6,001 nt of DNA from the NCBI GenBank assembly GCA_943328365.2, contig CALPZT020000109.1:1-6001 (forward strand). The letters are read 5' to 3'. Position numbers and translations under genes: made by a program. This document shows, piece by piece, positions 1-4,773 of this stretch (position 1 is its first letter; each line of letters opens with the position of its first letter). A model generated the notes under the pieces. That model was not told the DNA's origin and searched no databases. It saw only the letters and a program-made list of their open reading frames with translations. The stretch comes from Bifidobacterium breve. Its GTDB lineage: Bacteria; Actinomycetota; Actinomycetes; S36-B12.

Positions 1-93
1 CAGGGCCATGCCCCATCCCCGCTGCCTCGTGACGAGGGCAACGCCAATCGCCAGTGCGGTGGAGACCGCGAACCATGTCAGCGTGCTGCTCAT
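1..93 (-). CDS. N-terminus of a divergent probable membrane protein, cut by the left edge
   Basis: On the minus strand an ATG at 93-91 opens a frame that stays open for all 31 codons to the window edge. The peptide starts MSSTLTWFAVSTALAIGVAL and continues with a basic stretch (VTRQRG) and then WGMAL. A short polar start, about 18 hydrophobic residues and then positive charge is the pattern of a first transmembrane helix or an uncleaved signal anchor, with the basic flank probably cytoplasmic. The ATG sits inside the first copy of the 29-bp tandem repeat. No good Shine-Dalgarno sequence precedes it; instead the stop of a tiny upstream reading frame overlaps it (see the 90-148 entry). The gene is divergent from the MMPL transporter and shares its control region. 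Too little is visible to assign a family. The reality of the gene rests only on the open frame, the plausible start and the hydrophobic profile. Confidence 0.55.
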   Translation of the reverse strand, partial: MSSTLTWFAVSTALAIGVALVTRQRGWGMAL

Positions 94-139
94 CGGTGGA
101 CCGCTGACATACGGGGCCTCATCGGTGGACCGCTGACAT
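75..139. promoter_or_regulatory. Candidate operator: inverted ATGTCAGCG / CGCTGACAT motif plus a third, duplicated half-site
   Basis: ATGTCAGCG at 75-83 is the exact reverse complement of CGCTGACAT at 102-110, giving 9-bp arms around an 18-bp spacer. The tandem duplication adds a second CGCTGACAT at 131-139, 29 bp further on. Arms this long in the region between two divergent genes are consistent with regulator half-sites. The 27-bp and 29-bp offsets are near, but not exact, multiples of a helical turn. The left arm lies inside the first codons of the minus-strand gene, so part of the match may be coincidental with coding sequence. No regulator is encoded in the window, and binding is inference only. 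Confidence 0.35.
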
Positions 140-146
140 ACGGGGC
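89..146. repeat. Perfect 29-bp tandem duplication at the divergent start region
   Basis: Positions 89-117 and 118-146 are identical over all 29 bases and directly adjacent. Each unit begins CTCATCGGTGG and ends CATACGGGGC. The identity stops exactly at the unit borders (88 is G and 117 is C; 118 is C and 147 is A), so this is a clean two-copy head-to-tail duplication. Each unit contains a CAT (minus-strand ATG), the interrupted palindrome CGGT-GG-ACCG and the motif CGCTGACAT. Because 29 is not a multiple of three, the extra copy shifts the frame of anything translated through it. It could be a duplicated operator, a slippage product, or an assembly artefact. Confidence 0.95.
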
Positions 147-148
147 AT
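90..148 (-). promoter_or_regulatory. Two tiny chained reading frames leading into the divergent gene
   Basis: Reading the minus strand through the repeat, ATG at 148-146 starts a nine-codon frame (MPRMSAVHR) that stops at TGA 121-119. An ATG at 122-120 overlaps that stop as ATGA and starts a ten-codon frame (MRPRMSAVHR) that stops at TGA 92-90. That stop in turn overlaps the ATG (93-91) of the membrane protein. Each repeat unit therefore ends one mini-frame and offers the next start by a 4-base overlap. This could allow translational coupling or leader-peptide control, but such an arrangement can also arise automatically when a sequence containing ATGA is duplicated. A TAnnnT hexamer on the same strand (TAGCCT, 170-165) would put transcription start near 158, but no good -35 box goes with it. 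Confidence 0.25.
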
Positions 149-254
149 GGTGCGCACGAACGAGAGGCTATCCGAACGAGCGGCCTCGGCAGGAAAACCG
201 CTCACTGTCGCGGCGGTCCTTGGCAGCAGCATCTGCTTCTGGCACGGTAATGGC

Positions 255-2672
255 ATGACATCGACGCTCGAGGAACGCGAACGCGCCCGATCCGCCACCC
301 CGGGGAGGAAGGCGGTGTGGCTCGCGATCGGGGTCGCCGTGCTGTGGCTTGCGTTCGGCAGCCTCGCCGGCCCGCTCGCCGGAAAGCTGAACGAGGTCCA
401 AACGAACGACAACGCATCGTTCCTGCCGGCCTCCGCCGAGTCGACCCTCGTCGCCAATGAGCAGGCACTCTTCAGCGACGACAACTCCTTCCCGCTGCTC
501 GTCGTGATCACGAGGCCCGATGGCGAGGCGCTGAGTGCGACCGAGCTTGCGGAGGCAATGACCTTCGCGGGCGAGATTCCGGCGATCGAGGTCGAACCCG
601 GCATCACCGTCGCCGACTTCCTCCAGCCCGGGCCGATCGTCCCGATCCCCTCTCAGGATGGCAAGGCCGTACTCATCAACGTCTCGCTCAACGGCGACAA
701 GGCGCAGGAGAATCTCGCAAACGGCGAACTTGCCATCGCCGGAATCACCGAGGCCGTCCGTGGCGCCGCCTCTCAGGTGACCGACCTGCGCATCAACGTC
801 ACCGGACCAGCCGGCATCCTCGCTGACCTCATCAAGGTCTTCGGCGCCATCGACAGCACCCTGCTCGGGGCCACCGCAGTCGTCGTCGCGATCATCCTCA
901 TCCTCGTCTACCGCAGCCCCTTCCTCTGGCTCATTCCGCTCCTCGCAGCCGGAATGGCGCTCTCAGCTGCGAGTGCCGCGGTCTACGTCCTCGCAAAGAA
1001 CGACATCGTCGTCCTCAACGGCCAGAGCCAAGGGATTCTCACCGTCCTTGTCTTCGGAGCGGGCACCGACTACGCCCTGCTACTCGTGGCGAGATACCGC
1101 GAGGAGCTCCACCACTACCTCTCGCATACGAGGGCGATGCGCGCTGCCCTGCGCGGCGTCGTCGAGCCCATCGTCGCAAGTGCCGCCACCGTGGTCATCG
1201 GCCTCATGTGCCTGCTCCTCAGCGAGCTGAACTCCAACCGCTCGACCGGACCGGTCGGCGCCACAGGCATCATCGCCGCGCTCGTCGTCATGCTCACCTT
1301 CCTGCCGGCCCTGCTCATCATCCCGAGCGTGGTCCTGCCGATCCTTGCCTTCCTCGTCCCGACGATCATCGGGCTCATCCTCAGCTTCTTCACCGACCTC
1401 GAGGTGGGGCCGTTCGCCGCCGCCGGCGGACTGCTCGCCGGCATCACGATTCTCGGCTGGATTCTGTTCGGCATTCTGCGGGTCGTCCGGCCCGAATGGG
1501 GGCCCTTCTCGCGCAAGCGATTCCCGGCAGGGCGCTGGGCCTTCTGGCCGAAGGTGCCCAAGGATGCTGCCGCCGACGAGCGGCTCTCCGGCGCATGGTC
1601 AAAGGTGGCCCGCGGAGTCGGGCGCCGCCCGCGGCTCACCTGGGTCGTCACCGGCATCGTCATGCTCGTATTCGCCGGGTTCGCAACCACCCTGAAGGCA
1701 GAGGGCATCACCACGACTCAGGCCTTCGTGAACGAGACCGATTCGGTGGTCGGCCAGGAGCAACTCGCCAATCACTTCGCCGGTGGTCTCGGCACTCCGG
1801 CGATCGTCATGACGAACGAGTCAGCGCTCGCCGATGTCCTGAGCACCGTTGCGGCCACCCCCGGGGTTGCCGCCGCATTCCCGTTCACCGGGCTTCCGCC
1901 CCAGGACCCAGCGGCTGCCACCGCTCCGCCCAAGATCGTCGAGGGCCGGGCACAGATTCTCGTCACCCTCGCCGACGCTGCCGATAGTCCAGAGGCCGAG
2001 CAGGTCGTCAACGAACTGCGCACGAACGTGCAGGCGGTCGAAGGGGCAGACGCCCTCGTCGGCGGGCAGACTGCAGCGTCACTCGATATCGACAATGCCT
2101 CCATCCGCGACCGAAACCTCATCATCCCGGTGGTGCTCATCGTCATCTTCATCGTGCTCATGCTGCTGCTGCGATCGGTCCTCGCACCGGTGCTCCTCAT
2201 CACCACCGTGCTGCTGTCGTTCTTTGCGACACTCGGAGTCTGCGCGATCTTCTTCGACCACGTCTTCGGGTTTGCGGGCGCCGACACGTCCTTCCCGCTC
2301 TTCGCGTTCGTGTTCCTCGTGGCGCTGGGCGTCGACTACAACATCTTCCTCATGACCAGGGTGCGCGAGGAATCGATCAAGCTCGGCACCCGGCCCGGCA
2401 TTCTCAAGGGACTCACCGTCACAGGCGGTGTCATCACCTCAGCTGGCATCGTGCTCGCCGCTACGTTCCTCGTGCTCGGCGTGCTGCCGCTCGTCTTCCT
2501 GCGAGAGCTCGGGTTCGCCGTTGCGGTCGGGGTGCTCCTCGACACCTTCGTCATCCGCTCAACGCTCGTGCCTGCCCTTGCATACGACATCGGTACGCGC
2601 ATCTGGTGGCCGAGCAAGCTCGGCCGGCCCGCTGAGCAGCAGGCGGAGCCTGAGTCAGCGAACGCCCCGTAG
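255..2672 (+). CDS. MMPL-family (RND superfamily) lipid/amphiphile transporter
   Basis: This 805-residue inner-membrane protein is probably driven by proton motive force and exports lipids or hydrophobic compounds; its substrate cannot be read from sequence. The two-fold RND layout is clear. TM1 is at about 21-43, a first extracytoplasmic domain spans 44-200 and TM2-6 span about 203-356. TM7 is at about 461-482, a second extracytoplasmic domain spans 483-620 and TM8-12 span about 622-790. Both halves carry the Asp-Tyr pair of MMPL proton relays: D272-Y273 in GAGTDYALLLVARYREE and D694-Y695 in ALGVDYNIFLMTRVREE. The linker motif GRWAFWP (426-432) is also typical. An extra hydrophobic block (about 357-425) lies just before it. 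The start is uncertain. The frame opens at 147, but residues from there to 255 look unlike the family. ATG 255 gives a short charged cytoplasmic tail before TM1. GTG 315 has the best ribosome site (GGGGAGGAAGG, 302-312) but would leave TM1 without its basic flank. The 3' end overlaps the convergent gene by 18 bp. Confidence 0.93.
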   Translation: MTSTLEERERARSATPGRKAVWLAIGVAVLWLAFGSLAGPLAGKLNEVQTNDNASFLPASAESTLVANEQALFSDDNSFPLLVVITRPDGEALSATELAEAMTFAGEIPAIEVEPGITVADFLQPGPIVPIPSQDGKAVLINVSLNGDKAQENLANGELAIAGITEAVRGAASQVTDLRINVTGPAGILADLIKVFGAIDSTLLGATAVVVAIILILVYRSPFLWLIPLLAAGMALSAASAAVYVLAKNDIVVLNGQSQGILTVLVFGAGTDYALLLVARYREELHHYLSHTRAMRAALRGVVEPIVASAATVVIGLMCLLLSELNSNRSTGPVGATGIIAALVVMLTFLPALLIIPSVVLPILAFLVPTIIGLILSFFTDLEVGPFAAAGGLLAGITILGWILFGILRVVRPEWGPFSRKRFPAGRWAFWPKVPKDAAADERLSGAWSKVARGVGRRPRLTWVVTGIVMLVFAGFATTLKAEGITTTQAFVNETDSVVGQEQLANHFAGGLGTPAIVMTNESALADVLSTVAATPGVAAAFPFTGLPPQDPAAATAPPKIVEGRAQILVTLADAADSPEAEQVVNELRTNVQAVEGADALVGGQTAASLDIDNASIRDRNLIIPVVLIVIFIVLMLLLRSVLAPVLLITTVLLSFFATLGVCAIFFDHVFGFAGADTSFPLFAFVFLVALGVDYNIFLMTRVREESIKLGTRPGILKGLTVTGGVITSAGIVLAATFLVLGVLPLVFLRELGFAVAVGVLLDTFVIRSTLVPALAYDIGTRIWWPSKLGRPAEQQAEPESANAP

Positions 2673-3296
2673 GAGCGCCTCCTGGGTCTGGCCCTCCTCC
2701 GCAGGGGCTTGGCCCTCGACGAAGATGTCATCGACCCTGACCTTCAAGTCGAACAGCGGCGGCTCGGGAACGGCCTTCTTGAGAACCGGCTCGGCCGCCA
2801 TGAAGGTGTCATTGATCAACGGTTGTTCCTCGAGGATGACCTCAGGATTCTTTGCGGCGGCACCGAGGTAGCCCTGCCACGCCAGATTGTGGACGACATA
2901 CGCCTCCTTGCCTGCGGCAATATGGCCGTGCCATGGCAAGACCACGACGCCAAGCACACCATCGCCTGCCTCAGTCACCCGCTGCTCGCCGGCAGCAGCA
3001 GCGGCCTTGAGCTTGTCGGCGAACTCCGCCTTCTCCGCGGTCGTGAGGGCCGGGGGCTCCTCGTACTCGGCGAAGATTGCCGCGAGTTCATCCTGGGTCT
3101 GCTGCATCGCCGACTCCGACGCCTCAATCCTCGTCACGAGCGCGTTCATCTCAGCGTTCCGGGAAGCCCAGTCACCAGCGGCGATGCCGAAGCCGACGAA
3201 TGCGACGAGGAAGGCGAGGACCCCGATGAGCACCGGCACCCATCCGGGTGTTCGTCGCTTCGAAGGGGTGGCAGGCGCGTCAGTATTCACCGTCAC
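2655..3296 (-). CDS. Unrecognised single-pass membrane-anchored protein (213 aa)
   Basis: I do not recognise a family. The start is GTG at 3296-3294, with only a weak AGG (in TAGGT) about seven bases upstream; the stop is TGA at 2657-2655. The N-terminal tail is short and basic (SKRRTPG, 12-18). It is followed by one strong transmembrane helix at about 19-41 and then a charged, heptad-like helical stretch at about 44-78 (RIEASESAMQQTQDELAAIF), which may form a coiled coil. By the positive-inside rule the tail is cytoplasmic, so residues 42-213 would lie outside the membrane. The outer part has a Pro-Pro break (EEPPALT), an Ala/Glu/Lys-rich helix and then a more globular segment. That segment holds VVLPWHGH and VHNLAWQGYLGAA and ends with acidic, Pro-rich stretches. 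The topology resembles small accessory partners of exporters such as MmpS, but I see no MmpS motif and the gene is opposite in strand to the MMPL gene. It is divergent from bfaA by 61 bp. Confidence 0.8.
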   Translation of the reverse strand: MTVNTDAPATPSKRRTPGWVPVLIGVLAFLVAFVGFGIAAGDWASRNAEMNALVTRIEASESAMQQTQDELAAIFAEYEEPPALTTAEKAEFADKLKAAAAAGEQRVTEAGDGVLGVVVLPWHGHIAAGKEAYVVHNLAWQGYLGAAAKNPEVILEEQPLINDTFMAAEPVLKKAVPEPPLFDLKVRVDDIFVEGQAPAEEGQTQEALLRGVR

Positions 3297-3357
3297 ATGA
3301 TGACCTACATGGACGAATATTCCGGCATCAGGGACCTGTTGGGGCTAGCGTTGCGCC
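3297..3357. promoter_or_regulatory. 61-bp divergent intergenic region between the membrane protein and bfaA
   Basis: Both flanking genes start with GTG and must be promoted from this region or from within each other. It holds two short perfect palindromes: GAATATTC at 3315-3322, which is notably A+T-rich for this genome, and CAGG-GA-CCTG at 3329-3338. Either could be an operator half, but both are short enough to occur by chance. No convincing promoter hexamers are visible on the minus strand. Confidence 0.4.
3346..3351 (+). promoter_or_regulatory. Possible -10 box of a leaderless bfaA promoter
   Basis: TAGCGT matches the actinobacterial -10 pattern TAnnnT. It ends six bases before the GTG at 3358, so transcription would be expected to begin at or next to the start codon. 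This fits the absence of a properly spaced Shine-Dalgarno sequence: the only G-run, GGGG at 3341-3344, is 13 bases from the GTG. The -35 region (around 3320-3328, TTCCGGCAT) is a poor match to TTGACA. A single hexamer is weak evidence. Confidence 0.3.
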
Positions 3358-4773
3358 GTGCCTGATGCAGCCGTTGACCTGAGCCAAGACTGGCGCGAGC
3401 GCTATGCGCGACTCGCCGCCGAGGTGAGCCGGCAGTACGCCGCAATTCCCGTCGGGACCCCGGTACGGCTGAAGAAGCGCACCTCCAACCTGTTTCGCCC
3501 CAGGGCGGCCGTCTCGGCTCCGGGTCTCGACGTCGCCGCCTTCGACGGCGTGCTCGAGGTCGACCCGGTACGCCGCACCGCCCAGGTGCTCGGCATGACG
3601 ACCTACGAGCACCTCGTCGAAGCCACCCTCGCCCACGGACTCATGCCCATGTGCGTGCCGCAGCTCCGCACGATCACCCTCGGCGGCGCGATCACCGGCC
3701 TGGGGATCGAGAGTGCGAGCTTCCGCCAGGGGACCCCCCACGAATCCGTCCTCTCAATGGATATCCTCACCGGGTCCGGCGAGATCCTCACCGTCACCGG
3801 CGCTCCGGACGACCCGCACCGCGACCTTTTCTACGGATTCCCGAACTCCTACGGGTCACTCGGATATGCGCTTCGCATCGAGATCGAGCTCGAGCCGGTC
3901 CGTCCGTTCGTCGAACTCCGGCACGTCAGTTTTCCGTCTGCCGCCGCGATGGCCGAGGCGATCGTCCGCCTCGTCGATGCACGGGAGTATGAAGGTCGCA
4001 CGATCGACTTCATCGACGGCACCGTCTTCTCGCCGACCGAGCAGTACCTCACCCTCGGATTCATGGTCGACGAGGTGCCCGATGGCCTGACGGTGAGCGA
4101 CTACACCGGCATGGACATCTACTACCGATCGATTCAGCGCGCCGATCGCGACTGCCTCACCATCCACGACTACCTGTGGCGCTGGGACACCGACTGGTTC
4201 TGGTGCTCCCGTGCCTTCGGCGCGCAGCGGCCCCTCATCCGCCGGCTCTGGCCCAAGAGCCGGCTTCGCAGCGATGTCTACTGGAAGTTCGTTGCGTTCG
4301 ATCGGCGCCATGACGTCTCAGGCAAGTTGGCACGGCTGCGCCGTCAGCCGCAGCGGGAGCCAGTCGTGCAAGACATCGAAGTCCCGGTCGACCGGCTCAA
4401 GGCCTTCCTCGACTTCTTCCATCGCGAGGTGGGCATCGAGCCCATCTGGATATGCCCGCTCAAGCAGCGTGACCCGGGCGCGCGCTGGCCGCTGTACGAG
4501 TTCGACCCCGCAGTTACCTATGTCAACGTGGGGTTCTGGTCGACGGTGCCGCTCCCAGATGGCGTGGGTCCGGATGCCGGGACCGTCAATCGGCGCGTCG
4601 AAGCCGTCGTCACCGAACTCGATGGCCGAAAATCCCTGTACTCGACCGCCTTCTATGATCGCCAGACCTTTTGGTCGATCTACGGTGGCCAGGAGTATCC
4701 GATGTTGAAGGAGCAGTACGACCCTGACGGCCGACTGCTCGGACTCTACGAGAAGGTGGTCGATCGGCGATGA
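3358..4773 (+). CDS. bfaA: FAD-binding oxidoreductase of 10-methyl fatty acid synthesis (BfaA/TmsA type)
   Basis: The expected role is NADPH-dependent reduction of the 10-methylene group on a phospholipid acyl chain to a 10-methyl group, the second step of tuberculostearic acid formation, at the cytoplasmic membrane face. The 471-residue protein has a PCMH-type FAD domain related to the DHCR24 (delta-24 sterol reductase) group. Visible signs are the N-terminal KKRTSNLFR (about 39-47), GVLEVDPVRRTAQVLGMTTY, and the nucleotide loop PQLRTITLGGAITGLGIES (101-119) followed by FRQGTPHESV. There is no Arg-Ser/Gly-Gly-His site for covalent flavin, so FAD is probably bound non-covalently. About 470 residues is, from memory, the size of the mycobacterial homologue Rv3719. 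The start is GTG with no good ribosome site, possibly leaderless. Its TGA overlaps the ATG of the methyltransferase, and this pairing is the strongest evidence for the assignment. Another DHCR24-like reductase activity cannot be excluded. Confidence 0.85.
   Translation: MPDAAVDLSQDWRERYARLAAEVSRQYAAIPVGTPVRLKKRTSNLFRPRAAVSAPGLDVAAFDGVLEVDPVRRTAQVLGMTTYEHLVEATLAHGLMPMCVPQLRTITLGGAITGLGIESASFRQGTPHESVLSMDILTGSGEILTVTGAPDDPHRDLFYGFPNSYGSLGYALRIEIELEPVRPFVELRHVSFPSAAAMAEAIVRLVDAREYEGRTIDFIDGTVFSPTEQYLTLGFMVDEVPDGLTVSDYTGMDIYYRSIQRADRDCLTIHDYLWRWDTDWFWCSRAFGAQRPLIRRLWPKSRLRSDVYWKFVAFDRRHDVSGKLARLRRQPQREPVVQDIEVPVDRLKAFLDFFHREVGIEPIWICPLKQRDPGARWPLYEFDPAVTYVNVGFWSTVPLPDGVGPDAGTVNRRVEAVVTELDGRKSLYSTAFYDRQTFWSIYGGQEYPMLKEQYDPDGRLLGLYEKVVDRR
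4751..4759 (+). promoter_or_regulatory. Ribosome binding site for the methyltransferase inside the end of bfaA
   Basis: AGAAGGTGG, near the end of the bfaA coding sequence, ends ten bases before ATG 4770 and supports that start. Together with the ATGA stop/start overlap (4770-4773), it indicates re-initiation or coupled translation of the two enzymes. Confidence 0.5.

Noticed and set aside
25..37. Perfect palindrome CCTCGT-G-ACGAGG
   Set aside because: It lies inside the coding part of the left-edge gene, is short, and has no T-run or promoter context to suggest a terminator or operator.
119..607. 162-codon minus-strand frame across the MMPL 5' end
   Set aside because: It is Ser/Ala/Pro-rich, antisense to TM1 and the first loop of the transporter. 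Only its last codons, in the repeat, are of interest and are described as mini-ORFs.
1115..1714. 199-codon minus-strand frame inside the MMPL gene
   Set aside because: It lies opposite conserved MMPL membrane helices and translates to Arg/Pro/Ser-rich sequence typical of antisense frames in high-GC DNA.
1208..1987. 259-codon plus-strand frame inside the MMPL gene
   Set aside because: It is a +1-shifted shadow rich in Arg, His and Pro; the MMPL frame through the same bases has continuous conserved motifs, so no frameshift is implied.
2640..2700. Looked for a terminator at the convergent gene ends
   Set aside because: No stem-loop with a T-run was found on either strand; the coding ends overlap instead.
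2709..3365. 218-codon plus-strand reading frame opposite the anchored protein
   Set aside because: Its translation is a charged, Arg/Leu-rich mixture without domain or membrane pattern, and it overlaps the bfaA start. The minus-strand frame gives a coherent basic tail, membrane helix and helical domain.
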